NCBI GenBank assembly: GCA_042095835.1
Contig: JBELML010000007.1
Location: 31,072-95,071 of the forward strand
Origin: DATFKA01 sp042095835
GTDB taxonomy: Bacteria > Bacteroidota > Bacteroidia > Chitinophagales > Saprospiraceae
Direction of reading: 5' to 3'
Length of the DNA stretch: 64,000 nucleotides
The notes below the pieces were generated by a model. The model ran no database searches. It was not told the DNA's origin and saw only the letters and a list, made by a program, of their open reading frames with translations. Of the stretch, positions 51,901-61,700 are shown in pieces; the first letter of the stretch is position 1, and each line of letters begins with the position of its first letter. The position numbers and the translations under genes were made by a program.

Positions 51901-52026
51901 ATTCTCATAAAATTCGGTTCCGTAGGCTGTTTTTGCTGTGTTTTGCCCGAGCATCTCTGCTGGTGACGCCATACATATAAGTAGCGAAAGCAAAGTTGCT
52001 AGCTTTAGATAAGTGTTCATTTTCAT
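48982..52026 (-). CDS. secreted BNR/Asp-box (VPS10/sortilin-like) repeat protein, paralogue
   Basis: The 1014-residue protein has a signal peptide (residues ~4-27, YLKLATLLSLLICMASPAEM) and the same architecture as the protein at 23446-26466. The opening is WRNIGPYRGGRSLGSSGSPG, and repeated Asp boxes (SKDGGKTW, SLDGGDTW, SDDGGWTW, STDGGKTF, TTDDGQSW, TRDGGKNW, TTDYGKTW) build a large propeller. A SFTWDLRYPGATTF segment and a C-terminal helical region with Glu/Lys-rich heptads (residues ~900-1010) follow. It is probably exported to the periplasm or cell surface. The role is unknown; related proteins are often annotated as glycosyl hydrolases without proof. It is transcribed alone and ends at a strong hairpin. 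Confidence 0.88.
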   Translation of the reverse strand: MKMNTYLKLATLLSLLICMASPAEMLGQNTAKTAYGTEFYENYKWRNIGPYRGGRSLGSSGSPGRPNEYYFGATGGGLWKTIDGGTEWFPVTDGQVTSSSVGAVAVAETNPDIVYIGMGEVQLRGSITQGDGVYKSKDGGKTWRHLGLKETQAVSRIRIHPTNPDIVYVAALGHPYGDNEERGVFRSKDGGNNWEKVLYVSDKAGAVDLIIDRNNPEVLYASTWQVYRKAWKMWGGGPDCKLWKSLDGGDTWIDLTTNPGMPEGPIGKIGVTVSPANSNRVWAVVEANEGGVFRSDDGGWTWTRTNSERKLRQRAFYYSRIYADPWNEDIVYCLNTSMYKSTDGGKTFGQVIRTPHGDNHDLWIDPNNPDRMINSNDGGGNVSINGGKTWTEQDYVTTQLYHVMTTSDVPYHVAGAQQDNSTVAVPSDGWGHRQARGPNHGWYYAVGGGESGWITQHPTKPDIFYAGSQGALLTRYDRSNGQIRDIQVYPRFFSGEPASALPERWQWTFPIMFAPQDPNVMYTCSQHLWKTTDDGQSWEKISPDLTYADPETLGKTGGIITMDMNGPEIYATIFALAPSYHDINTIWTGSDDGKVHITRDGGKNWKDITPKDLPKYSRISIIDESKHNPGTLYLAANRYQVDDREPYVFKTTDYGKTWTKIITGIAPGHFARAIREDHIRPDLLFLATEHGVYVSFNDGALWEPLQLNLPDTPIRDLVIKDNDVVLGSHGRGFWILDDIGPLRALTEEVVQEDAILFEPADPIRGVYNAKIQYYLKEQADSVKFEILDASGAVVNTFVGKEPVNKVDPNIPWWRRGGSSKPTTAKGMNSFTWDLRYPGATTFDGMIIWSGRPARGPKAPLGQYQVRMTTGAYTKTLPFELKMNPNYKGITAEDLQEQFDLSMQIRDKTSMANEAVIKIRKVYKMMEEKGMNKEDLMTQLQAIELDLYQVQNRSGQDPLNFPIKLNNRLASLRRSVENGDAKPTNGAYKVFEELSAELDGHLQKLDSLLKEHDLN

Positions 52027-52162
52027 ATTCTAGTTTTTCGTACTAAATCCTTTTGATGCTGATCACCTAAAGTAAAGCCTTTCTATTTATTTTTATTATA
52101 ATAATCCTAAACGACCTGTTGATGTAGCTGTAAAGTAAAGCCTAGGTCTCAATTTGGTAAAC

Positions 52163-52459
52163 ATGTACCTATCTATAAAGTATCTGATTCCGGCAGTTTT
52201 GCTTTGTTTTTTTCTACCTGGAAAAGCACAGGTACCTTTCCAGGAAATCACCTTGTCTTCTGGCATAGATCATTATTATACCTCACCCGATGCTATTGGA
52301 GGTGGAGCAGCGTTCTTTGATATGGATAATGATGGCGATTTAGATTATTTAGTGGTGAATAATAATACGCCCTTCTTTTTAAATGCAAGGGATAAGGTGC
52401 AGCTTTTTAGAAATGAATCGAATAATGGCAAGAATTGGTTGGGAGTAGTACTAGAATGA
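52163..52459 (+). pseudogene. truncated FG-GAP/ASPIC-UnbV type protein gene
   Basis: The 98-residue product starts with a signal peptide (YLIPAVLLCFFLPGKAQ) and a first FG-GAP calcium repeat (AAFFDMDNDGDLDYLVVNN). It then jumps to LFRNESNNGKNWLGVVLE, which resembles the end of the last FG-GAP repeat and the start of the ASPIC/UnbV domain. Full family members are 500-1100 residues, so the middle repeats and the whole C-terminus appear deleted. The TGA at 52457 ends it abruptly, and downstream bases show no continuing homology in other frames. It is best seen as a decayed remnant formed by an internal deletion. Confidence 0.7.
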
Positions 52460-52503
52460 TCTTAACTCAAAAAAATATCCATAGGTAGGAAGAGTGTGAT
52501 GGG

Positions 52504-52971
52504 TCAAGGTACAAGCTCTTTCACTGTATCCCAAACTAAAGGCACTTCATATCCACGCCGAATTGCGTGGTCGGCCATTTTTTTGCGGACTTCGAATGCG
52601 GTCAAATGTTCGAATTGTGCTTGACGCTTTTGTAGGATTTCTATTAAAGTGGAGAGATACTGGTCCTCTTCGATTTCGGCCATGCCTTTACGGATACAGT
52701 AATCGGAGACCTTACGTTGTTTAAGTTCTCGTTTGATTCGGACACGGCCCCATTTTTTCATCCTGAACTTTCCACGAGCGTAGGACTGGGCAAACCGTTC
52801 TTCATTAAGGAAGTTGTCTTCGATTAATAGCACAATGATGTTTTCGAGATCATCGCCATAGATCCCAAGGCTGATTAATTTGCTGCGCACCTCTTGGTGG
52901 CAGCGATCTTGGTAGGCGCAGTATTTCTGTAATTTTTGGAGTGCTTTATCCTTGCTAATCCATTCCGGCAT
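52504..52971 (-). CDS. recX: regulatory protein RecX
   Basis: The 155-residue protein is a RecX homologue made of three-helix repeats: ALQKLQKYCAYQDRCHQEVR, NFLNEERFAQSYARGKFRMK and WGRVRIKRELKQRKVSDYCI. The pattern LxxxxFAxxYxRxK...GxxRIxxELxxxGI is well kept. RecX binds the RecA filament and damps its recombination and co-protease activity. It is small and cytoplasmic, and is not next to recA here. The start MPEWISKDKALQ is at 52969-52971. It is divergent from mscS with a 139-base spacer, and convergent with the truncated FG-GAP gene. Confidence 0.93.
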   Translation of the reverse strand: MPEWISKDKALQKLQKYCAYQDRCHQEVRSKLISLGIYGDDLENIIVLLIEDNFLNEERFAQSYARGKFRMKKWGRVRIKRELKQRKVSDYCIRKGMAEIEEDQYLSTLIEILQKRQAQFEHLTAFEVRKKMADHAIRRGYEVPLVWDTVKELVP

Positions 52972-53110
52972 ATTAATTCAACTTTAAATCAAGCGGAAAT
53001 ATCTCAATTAAATACATATAACAAGTGTCTTTTCCTAAATTTAGGCGTCTAGAACGATAGAGGTTGCTTGGAATCTCTAATTCATAAAAATAACTAAACA
53101 GAAGATCATT

Positions 53111-53929
53111 ATGTTTGAAAATTTGAACTTAAGTCAAGAAACTATTGATAGCATCATGGCATACGGTGCAAAAGCCGTAGGTGCCATAGTAGCATTAGTC
53201 GTAGGGCTTTGGCTAGCGGGCTACCTGACTAGAGTGGCTAAAAAGGCATTCTCCCGCTCTAATATGGACGCGGATGTGCAACCCTTCCTGTTATCTATGA
53301 TCAGTGTTGGTCTTAAGGTAATGGTGCTGCTGGCCGTAGCAGGCATGTTTGGTATCGAAACCACTTCCTTTATTGCTATATTCTCGGCATTAGCATTTGC
53401 TATTGGTTTAGCTCTACAAGGAAGCTTGGCACACTTTGCCAGCGGTGTGTTGATCCTCATATTCAAGCCTTACCGCGTCGGGGATTTAGTAGAAATTGGT
53501 GGAGGTAGTGTAGGAACAGTCAAAGAAATTCAAATCTTTAACACTGTCCTGGTGACCTTAGATAATAAACACATCATCGTCCCTAACGGAGTAGTGACAA
53601 GCAATATCATTACGAATATTTCTGGTCAAGGCATCATTGGTGTAGAACTGACTTTTGGTATTGGGTATAATGATTCGATAGATAAAGCTCGGGAGATTAT
53701 TCTGAAAGTAGGAAAAGAATGCGAATGGATCTTGGATGATCCTGCTCAAGGAGTAGTTGTAGGGGAGTTGGCAGATAGCTCAGTGAACTTAAATACACGC
53801 CCTTTCTGTAATAGCGAGCATTACTGGGACACCTTCTTCTATATGCAAGAGAACGTGAAGAAGGCATTCGATGCAGAAGGTATCAGTATTCCATTCCCGC
53901 AAATGGACGTACATATGGATAAGGCCTAG
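53111..53929 (+). CDS. mscS: small-conductance mechanosensitive channel
   Basis: The 272-residue protein has the standard MscS plan. Three membrane helices lie in residues ~15-125, the third being the pore helix with SFIAIFSALAFAIGLALQGS followed by LAHFASGVLILIFKPYRVGD. The beta domain (VKEIQIFNTVLVTLDNKHII, PNGVVTSNIITNIS) and the C-terminal alpha/beta domain ending GISIPFPQMDVHM follow. It opens on membrane tension to release solutes during osmotic downshock and sits in the inner membrane as a heptamer. It stands alone, divergent from recX, and ends just before a bidirectional hairpin. Confidence 0.95.
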   Translation: MFENLNLSQETIDSIMAYGAKAVGAIVALVVGLWLAGYLTRVAKKAFSRSNMDADVQPFLLSMISVGLKVMVLLAVAGMFGIETTSFIAIFSALAFAIGLALQGSLAHFASGVLILIFKPYRVGDLVEIGGGSVGTVKEIQIFNTVLVTLDNKHIIVPNGVVTSNIITNISGQGIIGVELTFGIGYNDSIDKAREIILKVGKECEWILDDPAQGVVVGELADSSVNLNTRPFCNSEHYWDTFFYMQENVKKAFDAEGISIPFPQMDVHMDKA

Positions 53930-53947
53930 GTTTGTCCAGGTTGTTTC

Positions 53948-53988
53948 TATCCGTTTGATCAGATTCTTAGAGCTTGGTCAAACGGATA
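53948..53988. terminator. bidirectional hairpin between mscS and a lipoprotein gene
   Basis: TATCCGTTTGA (53948-53958) and TCAAACGGATA (53978-53988) form a perfect 11-bp stem, extendable by a wobble and one more pair, with a ~15-base loop. It lies between the convergent stops at 53929 and 53995 and probably terminates both transcripts. Confidence 0.7.
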
Positions 53989-53994
53989 TACACC

Positions 53995-54684
53995 TTACTC
54001 GGCAATCTCCAGAGATTGTGCTAAAGAGTAATATTCCAGCTCTCCCTTAACCGTCACATTATCTACTGGCGGATTTTGAATTAATCTTTTATAAACTAAA
54101 TAAACATCTCCCTGCCCGATATTGAGGGCTTGGACTTGTACCGCAGGAATAATAATCTCTTTGATCTTGATAGGCCCAGGAATCTCCACCTTTGCTGCCT
54201 GTTTCTCTGGGTCGCTAATCAATACTAAAAGGCTCTCTCCTGTTTTGATTTCTAATTCTTCTTCTAGGTATAAACTACCACCAGTCGCTTTACTCAGCGC
54301 GGCTTCAGCTATAGAGAAAGCCGGCGTTTGGGGTAAGTTGAGGCGCAGGCTTTTGAAATTGATCTCCGGATCATCCAATTGCAGGGTTTGTACAGCTTGG
54401 TAGGGGCCAGTGAAATCGGCAAAGCACCGAATGAGCTCCTCAGACAACTGCCGGGCTTTCATTTCATGTCCACCAATCATCAGACTGCCCTGGGGCTCGA
54501 TGATGGTAGCGGCTGGTAAAGTATCTCCTTTGAGAAAGGTGGCTTCAAATTTATACTGCTGGTCTCCTTCTAAATAACGACCATATACATCCACCCAAAC
54601 TTGGGTAGCTTTTTCAGATTCTACAATATCAGATTGACATCCAAAGATGGCCAAAAACAGGACAAGATATACTATTCGGTTCAT
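53995..54684 (-). CDS. lipoprotein of unknown function
   Basis: The 229-residue protein has a lipobox signal (YLVLFLAIFGCQSD, Cys16) and a beta-rich exported body, with TQVWVDVYGRYLEGDQQYKF, EATFLKGDTLPAATIIEP, IKIKEIIIPAVQVQALNIGQ and KGELEYYSLAQSLEI. No known domain is recognised. The pattern of paired strands and the lipid anchor suggest a periplasmic or outer-membrane-attached immunoglobulin-like or jelly-roll protein. It is transcribed alone on the minus strand and ends at the hairpin shared with mscS. The promoter region upstream contains GTAATG repeats. Confidence 0.7.
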   Translation of the reverse strand: MNRIVYLVLFLAIFGCQSDIVESEKATQVWVDVYGRYLEGDQQYKFEATFLKGDTLPAATIIEPQGSLMIGGHEMKARQLSEELIRCFADFTGPYQAVQTLQLDDPEINFKSLRLNLPQTPAFSIAEAALSKATGGSLYLEEELEIKTGESLLVLISDPEKQAAKVEIPGPIKIKEIIIPAVQVQALNIGQGDVYLVYKRLIQNPPVDNVTVKGELEYYSLAQSLEIAE

Positions 54685-55073
54685 GGGTGGAAAAATAATG
54701 AATTAGTCTTAGAATGTTGTAATGATGTAATGATGTAATGGTGTAATAATTAATTCGACCGACGTTGCTGAAGCACCGGGTCTCATTAACTTGGCACTTG
54801 GCATCTGACACATAGCAATTGGCACATGATACCTAGCACATAACTTAAATGTCATGCAAACTCCAAAAAAAATAAGCTACTCCATATGGCTAGCCGAAGT
54901 AAAAGAGCTACTTTAACGAAACTTAGGCCAGTTTACCGACAAATAAAGTATTTCTGAGCTTACTATTTGACGATCAGAACAATTACTTATAAATATTTTT
55001 TTATAACATTGCGCTAGGGACACCAAGTACCCAACTCCAGTCGACAAAAACTACCGCTCAAAAATTGATTTTT
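54685..55073. other. intergenic region with GTAATG repeats and a minisatellite-related motif
   Basis: This 389-base spacer separates divergent genes. Tandem TGTAATGA-type units lie at 54717-54747. The segment ACTTGGCACTTGGCATCTGA-CACATAGCAA near 54789-54818 matches the reverse complement of the 18841-19290 minisatellite core at about 25 of 30 positions. The rest should contain promoters for the lipoprotein and the receptor gene; I see no gene. Confidence 0.6.
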
Positions 55074-58000
55074 ATGAGAAGAAATTTACTATTCATTCTC
55101 CCTTTCCTATTCATTAGCTTGTGGGCAGAAGCCCAAACCTCTCTGAAAGGTAAAATTACAGAGGAAGGCAACGATCGACCCGTCGGGTTCAGTAATGTAG
55201 CTATTTACAAGGATGGTATCTTGCTTACGGGGACGTTCACCGATGATTTAGGAAATTATAACTTTCCGGATATTGATCCTGGAGTCTACGATGTAGAAGC
55301 AAGCTTTACAGGCTTTCAAACCAAAAAAGTTTCGGGCGTTCAAGTACTAGCTGGTAAAGTGACGACCGTCGATATCGCCATTGGTACAGATGGTGGGGTC
55401 CTTTTAGAAACCGTTGAAGTTGTCTACGAGCCACCTCTCATCGAACAAGATAATACCACCTCTGGAACCATTGTGACGGGAGAAACTATCAAGAATCTCC
55501 CTACTCGGAATATCAATAGTATCGTGGCACTGTCGGCAGGTACCTCCTCCGCCGATGATGGTGGGGCGATCACCGTACGTGGGGCACGCTCGGATGGTAC
55601 CTTGTACATTGTAGATGGTATTCCAGTGCGAGGCGCTTTGATCCCAGAGTCTGAAATCGAACAGCTACAAGTCATTACAGGTGGCTTGGAAGCACAGTAT
55701 GGTGATGCTACGGGCGGGATTATCTCTATTACTACCAAGGGGCCTTCTAATCAGTTCACAGGTAGAGTAGATGTAGAATCTTCTCAGCTTACTGATCCTT
55801 ACAATTGGAACCTCTACGGTTTTAATTTCAGTGGACCTATTCTGAAAAATAAAAATACTGGGCGCTCTATTTTAGGATTTCGTCTTTCTGGTCGCTACCA
55901 GGATCGCTTAGATGACGACCCTTCTGCAGTGCCGATTTATCGTATAAATGATGAAAGCTTAGCTGCTTTAGAAGCCAACCCTATTTTACCAGATGGGAGT
56001 AGTTTTTTGCCAGCAGCTGACTTTTATAATAATGATAATGTCAATGCTCAGGAAACACGCCCCTTTGAAAATTCCTCTTTAATTGATTTAAATACCAAGA
56101 TTGACGCGCGTTTAAGTAATGCCATTGATCTCGCTTTCACTGGTGCCTACCGGGAATCTGAAAATCAGTTTGCCCCCAGCAGAGGCTGGTATGTTTATAA
56201 TAGCCACAATAATCCTATCGCCAATAGTTCTACTTTAAGAGGTAATTTTAGGTTTAGACATCGTCTGGGTGGTGGTTTATTGCCATCTGCTGGCTCTACC
56301 AGGTCCAAGGGTTTAATCCAGAACGCCTCCTATACTTTGCAGTTTGGATATGAGAAGGTAGAAAGCGATGATACCGATCAAAGGCACGGCTTTAATTATT
56401 TCGACTATGGTCATGTCGGGAATTTTGATATTGAGTGGGTACCGACCTTTGCCTTTGAATTCGACCCGGAATCACAGCAGGTGGTTTTGAATCATACAGA
56501 TTATCGACAAGTATTAAGAGGCTATGAAAATGGGACTTCCAATCCTGTTTTAGCCAATTATAATAATGCTATGAACTTGGCGACTGGCGAGCCTCTCAAT
56601 GGTGATATTGGTGATTTTATCATCACGGGCGGTGGGAATGATAATAATCTTTTAGCTAGAGGGCAGTTTGTAGCACCTAATGGACAAATATCTTCCATCT
56701 TTAACAACTCCTGGGGATTTCATACCAACGTAGGTACAGTCTATAACCGCGCTTCATTTAGCCAAAATGAAATCTACACCTTTAATGGTAAAATGAACTT
56801 TGACCTGGTTCCTGGTGGATCAGATAAAGGTAGACACAATATTCAGTTAGGTATTTTCTACGAGCAAAGAATTGGTAGAAGCCATACGGTCTTCCCACGT
56901 AGCCTTTGGGATGTTGCCAGACAGCAGGTGAATAACCATATCCAAGGTATTGAAGAAGGAGCCGCTACCGTAGGAAGTATCAATATCGAAGGTATCGGAG
57001 ATGTGGACCTCAAGGAGGTATCTATCGAGACAGGTGAAGACAACCGCTTCTTTCGAGCGATTCGCGATGAATTAGGAGTTCCCTTAAATCAATACGTGAA
57101 CGTAGATGGTTTGGATCCAAGTCAATTGCGCTTAGATATGTTTTCTGCCAAAGAATTGAACGATCAAAACCTCATCAGCTATATTGGTACCGATTATTTA
57201 GGCAATCCTTTTGATGGCACCTTTGATGATTTCTTTACGGCTACAGATGCCGATGGTGTACGCACCTTCCCCGTAGCTCCGAATCGGCCGATTTATACAG
57301 CTGCTTATATTCAGGACAAGTTCACCTTCGATGATATTATTTTCCGTCTAGGTGTACGTATTGATCGCTACGATGCGAATACCAAAGTATTAAAGGATCC
57401 TTTCTCCTTGTATGAAATCATGGGAGCAGAAGAATACCACACCAATTTTGGAGGCGATCGTCCGGGTAATATTGGCGATGACTTCGCGGTCTACCTTAAT
57501 GATGGGGGCACCGATGTACAAGCTTACCGCGATGGAGAGCAATGGTACGAAGCCAATGGTACACCTGTCAATGACGCGATTGAAATCTTTAGCGGAAACC
57601 TTGTCTTTCCAAAGTATAAAGATCAGCGGGTAGAGGATAATCCCAACTTTATCAAATCAAGAGATTTTGATCCAAATGTGTCGTTTGAAGATTACGAAGC
57701 GCAGGTAAATATTATGCCTAGATTGGCCTTCTCTTTCCCGATTTCGGAAGAGGCCAACTTCTTTGCCCATTACGATATTTTAGTGCAAAGACCAGCTTCT
57801 AATACCTTAGCAACGGCCAGGGATTATTTCTATTTCACAGATTTTCCAGGGATTACCAAGAATAATCCTGATTTGCGACCATCACGTACTATTGATTACG
57901 AGGTAGGTTTTCAGCAAAAATTATCAGAGACTTCCAAGCTGAAGCTTTCAGCTTATTATCGGGAGTTGAGGGACATGATCCAATTCCGGACTTATTTCCC

Positions 58001-58739
58001 TGTACCTATCATTGGGCAATATACAACCTATGACAACCAAGATTTTGGTACAGTCAAAGGCTTTTCTTTTGAATATGAGTTGCGCCGTACCTCCAATATT
58101 TCTCTTTTAGCGAATTATACCCTTCAGTTTGCTGATGGTACAGGTTCGGGCTCGAATTCTCAAAGAGGTTTGACGAGTAGAGGTAATTTGAGAAATCTCT
58201 TTCCATTGACATTTGATGAGCGCCATCGAGTAAATGTAAATATGGACTTCAGATACCGCGCTGGTAGATTTTATAATGGACCTACCCTTAATGGTATTGA
58301 GTTGTTGTCCAATTTTGGAGTGAATGTACAGACGGTGGCGGTTTCGGGTCGCCCTTATACTGCTACCTTGACGCCATTAGAATTGGGGGGTGCTCAGATT
58401 GCTGGTGCTTTGAACGGCGCTAGAAAGCCCTGGACTTTTGCGACCAATCTGAGAGTAGACAAAGCATTTACCTTGACAGATAAACTAGGGTTGAATGTGT
58501 ATTGTCGAATTTCTAATTTATTTGATCGCCGCAATGTGATCAATGTTTATTCGGCAACGGGTTCGCCAGAAGATGATGGTTTTCTGGAGTCGAGTAATGG
58601 TTTAGATAAGATTCAAAATATTGAAAACTCTAACCGTCTGGTGGAGTCTTATTTTGCATCCTATCAGTGGGCTATTCTCAATCCAAATTTCTATAGTCTT
58701 CCAAGACGGATTTATCTGGGAGCCATTTTGAATTTTTAG
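55074..58739 (+). CDS. TonB-dependent receptor with carboxypeptidase-like N-terminal domain
   Basis: The 1221-residue protein has a signal peptide (residues 1-21, ending WAEAQ) and a carboxypeptidase-D regulatory-like domain (SLKGKITEEGNDRPVGFSNV to near residue 105). The plug follows, with NLPTRNINSIVALSAG, ITVRGARSDGTLYIVDGIPV and EAQYGDATGGIISITTKG, and then a 22-strand barrel. The ATG at 55074 was preferred over a TTG three codons upstream. No TonB box is obvious between the N-terminal domain and the plug. In this setting it heads a set of a giant secreted protein and a PorV-like protein, so it may act in surface assembly as well as uptake. No SusD-like partner follows. The next gene starts 48 bases downstream. 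Confidence 0.93.
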   Translation: MRRNLLFILPFLFISLWAEAQTSLKGKITEEGNDRPVGFSNVAIYKDGILLTGTFTDDLGNYNFPDIDPGVYDVEASFTGFQTKKVSGVQVLAGKVTTVDIAIGTDGGVLLETVEVVYEPPLIEQDNTTSGTIVTGETIKNLPTRNINSIVALSAGTSSADDGGAITVRGARSDGTLYIVDGIPVRGALIPESEIEQLQVITGGLEAQYGDATGGIISITTKGPSNQFTGRVDVESSQLTDPYNWNLYGFNFSGPILKNKNTGRSILGFRLSGRYQDRLDDDPSAVPIYRINDESLAALEANPILPDGSSFLPAADFYNNDNVNAQETRPFENSSLIDLNTKIDARLSNAIDLAFTGAYRESENQFAPSRGWYVYNSHNNPIANSSTLRGNFRFRHRLGGGLLPSAGSTRSKGLIQNASYTLQFGYEKVESDDTDQRHGFNYFDYGHVGNFDIEWVPTFAFEFDPESQQVVLNHTDYRQVLRGYENGTSNPVLANYNNAMNLATGEPLNGDIGDFIITGGGNDNNLLARGQFVAPNGQISSIFNNSWGFHTNVGTVYNRASFSQNEIYTFNGKMNFDLVPGGSDKGRHNIQLGIFYEQRIGRSHTVFPRSLWDVARQQVNNHIQGIEEGAATVGSINIEGIGDVDLKEVSIETGEDNRFFRAIRDELGVPLNQYVNVDGLDPSQLRLDMFSAKELNDQNLISYIGTDYLGNPFDGTFDDFFTATDADGVRTFPVAPNRPIYTAAYIQDKFTFDDIIFRLGVRIDRYDANTKVLKDPFSLYEIMGAEEYHTNFGGDRPGNIGDDFAVYLNDGGTDVQAYRDGEQWYEANGTPVNDAIEIFSGNLVFPKYKDQRVEDNPNFIKSRDFDPNVSFEDYEAQVNIMPRLAFSFPISEEANFFAHYDILVQRPASNTLATARDYFYFTDFPGITKNNPDLRPSRTIDYEVGFQQKLSETSKLKLSAYYRELRDMIQFRTYFPVPIIGQYTTYDNQDFGTVKGFSFEYELRRTSNISLLANYTLQFADGTGSGSNSQRGLTSRGNLRNLFPLTFDERHRVNVNMDFRYRAGRFYNGPTLNGIELLSNFGVNVQTVAVSGRPYTATLTPLELGGAQIAGALNGARKPWTFATNLRVDKAFTLTDKLGLNVYCRISNLFDRRNVINVYSATGSPEDDGFLESSNGLDKIQNIENSNRLVESYFASYQWAILNPNFYSLPRRIYLGAILNF

Positions 58740-58787
58740 AAAACCTCAGGTTGTATTAACTGCTTAATATAAAAAATCTAGCATAAC

Positions 58788-61700
58788 ATGCGAGTAAGAA
58801 ATTATTGGCTTATATGTGTTTTTCTGCTGGCAAATAGCCAGGCGACTTTAGCAAATATCAATCCTAAAGCCAAGCAAAGTAAAGCTGCTGCCAAAGTAGA
58901 GGTGAGGAGCTTTAGGGAGAATTGTGATAATGCCATTTCCCAAACCGATATGGACATTAATAATGTACGTGCTCGCCTTACCACAGGAGGAGACGTCTGG
59001 TGGGATAGTAACGATGGGCGCTATGTAGTACCCAAAGTACCTCCTGGTCAGCCCGAAGTATCTTCTATTTTTGCGGGTGCAGTCTGGCTAGGTGGTGTTG
59101 ACCCTGCTGGAAACCTTAAAGTGGCGGCTCAAACCTACGGTAGAAATACCGGTAACTTTGACTATTGGCCTGGCCCATTAAATCCAGAAACAGGGACAAC
59201 TACGCAAGAAGAATGTGCCAAGTGGGATAAGTTTTTCACCGTTACCGGTGAGGAAATCGACCAGCACCTCCGCAACTGGGAGGAAGCTAAACAGAATGGT
59301 ACGATTTATGACCCAGATGATATCCCTTTTGGGGTAAAAGGATGGCCAGCTCGTGGAAACGAATTTTTCTTTGATATTCATGAGTTCGAGCTACCGAATA
59401 CCACTCAAGGTTTGGCGGGCTTCTGGGATCAGGATGGCGATGGATTATATAATCCAGAGCTCGGTGACTTCCCAGTAATCGAAGTAAGGGGCTGTTTGGA
59501 CAAACCCCAATATCCAGATGAAATGACTTTCTGGATTTACAATGATGCGGGTAATATCCATGCAGAATCTCAAGGAGACCCTATCCAAATGGAGGTACAA
59601 GTACAAGCTTTTGCTTATGCAACCAATGATGAGATTAACGATATGACCTTCCAGCGGTATAAGTTGATTAATCGGGCGGTAGAAAGTATTGATAGTACCT
59701 ACTTCGCGATGTGGGTCGATCCAGATTTAGGCTGTTCTACAGATGATTATATTGGTTGTGATACTTCCCGAAGCCTAGCTTTTGTCTATAACGAAGATGC
59801 ACTGGATGGCCAGACAGGATGTTCATGCCCTGGTGGTGTCAATACCTATTGTGATGAAATTCCAATTTTAGGTGTTGATTATTTTCGTGGACCTTTAGAT
59901 GAACTGGGGAATGAGATCGGTATGTCTTCTTTTACCTATTATAATAATGCGGGCGTAGGTAGCCCACAGCAAGGTACAACAGACCCCGATAATGCCTTGG
60001 AGTACTACTATTATTTATCGGGCAGATGGAAAGATGGTAGCCTTTTTACCTTCGGCGATGATGCTTATCGAGATGGTTTTCCCATTAGCTATGCTTTTAC
60101 AGAGGCACCAGATGATCCTACCGGATGGTCGATGTGTACTTCTGGCTTGCCATTTGGTGATCGTCGAACCATTCAAGCTTCAGGGCCTTTCAGGCTTGAT
60201 CCAGGTGCTGTGAACGAGCTTATTATTGGAGCAGTTTTTGTGGCAGATCAGTCCTATCCTTGTCCTAGTTTGACTAAGCTTTTGGAGGCCGACGATATCG
60301 CTCAGGCTTTATTTGATAATTGCTTTGAGATTACTGATGGTCCTGATGCACCGGATGTTGATTTTATTGAATTAGAAAATGAAATCATTGCCATCTTTAC
60401 CAATGATTCTCTAACCTCCAACAATGCTTTTGAAGCTTACGCGCAGGCTGGATTGCAGATTCCTGCCGGAGAAGAAGATAGTCTGTATGTTTTTGAGGGC
60501 TATAAGTTATTCCAATTATCTGGCCCGGAGGTGACCATTGCAGACTTGGATGATGCAGATAAAGCGCGCTTGATTTACCAAGCAGATATCAAAAATGGGA
60601 TTAACCGTATTTTCAATTGGAGCTCCATAGATAATCCTACTGGCGAAGAGTTGTTCGTGCCAGAACTGGAGGTAGAGGGTATTGATCAAGGCATTCAACA
60701 CACTTTCCGGATTACCGAAGATCAATTTGCCGAAGGTGATCGACGTTTGATTAATCATCGAAAATACTATTTCACAGCTATTGCTTATGCCTATAATAAT
60801 TATAGCGAATACGACCCTAGTATCAAGGTCGGACAGCGCAAACCTTATCTAGAAGGGCGACGTAATATTGGTGATGGCGATAACCCATTCTATACGGTTA
60901 TACCAAGACCAATTGTAGATCGCAATCTGAATACCTTCTTTGGAGACGGAGCAGTGATTACTCGTCTGGATGGTATCGGAAATGGTGGCGTATTCTTAGA
61001 TTTAGATCCAGCCGAAAGAGAAGCCTTGGTGACTGGAGAGAATACTAGTGGTGAAATTGTATATCGTCCTGGTGCAGGTCCAATTGATGTGAAAATTTAC
61101 AACCCCTTAGAGGTGCAAGACGGCGAATTTGAGCTTCGCTTCTTTGATGACGATATGAGTGACGATGAGGTGGCTCCTTCTACAAGATGGAGACTTGAAA
61201 ACCTCAATGATCCAGATAATCCAATCGTCATTTCTGAGCAGAATATCAGTAAGCTCAACGAGCAAATTATTAAAGAATTTGGCTTTTCGATCTCGGTAGG
61301 TCAGGTTGATCCGGTAGGTACCGATCCTTTTATCAATACCAACAATGGTGTGATTGGATATGATCAGGAATACACAGGAGACAGCGGTATCGATTGGGTC
61401 AATGGTATACCAGATGGCTTTGTTGGAGGACCGGCAGCTTTTGATCAACAAGCTTTTGATTATGTTGCTACCCTCGATGGAGAAGTAGATGCAGCGATCG
61501 ATCCTAATCAAGCATTGTCTAATATAGGACCAGGGTACTTTGTACCTTATTACCTAGCGAATTGGCGAGCTTATGATGAAAATGACGCACCCTATATCAC
61601 TCCTGCCTGGACCAACCAATCGGGGAATAGTACCGTGCGTAGTCAGTCTAGCCTCGATAATCTAGTCAACGTTGATATCGTAATGACGCCCAATAAAGAT

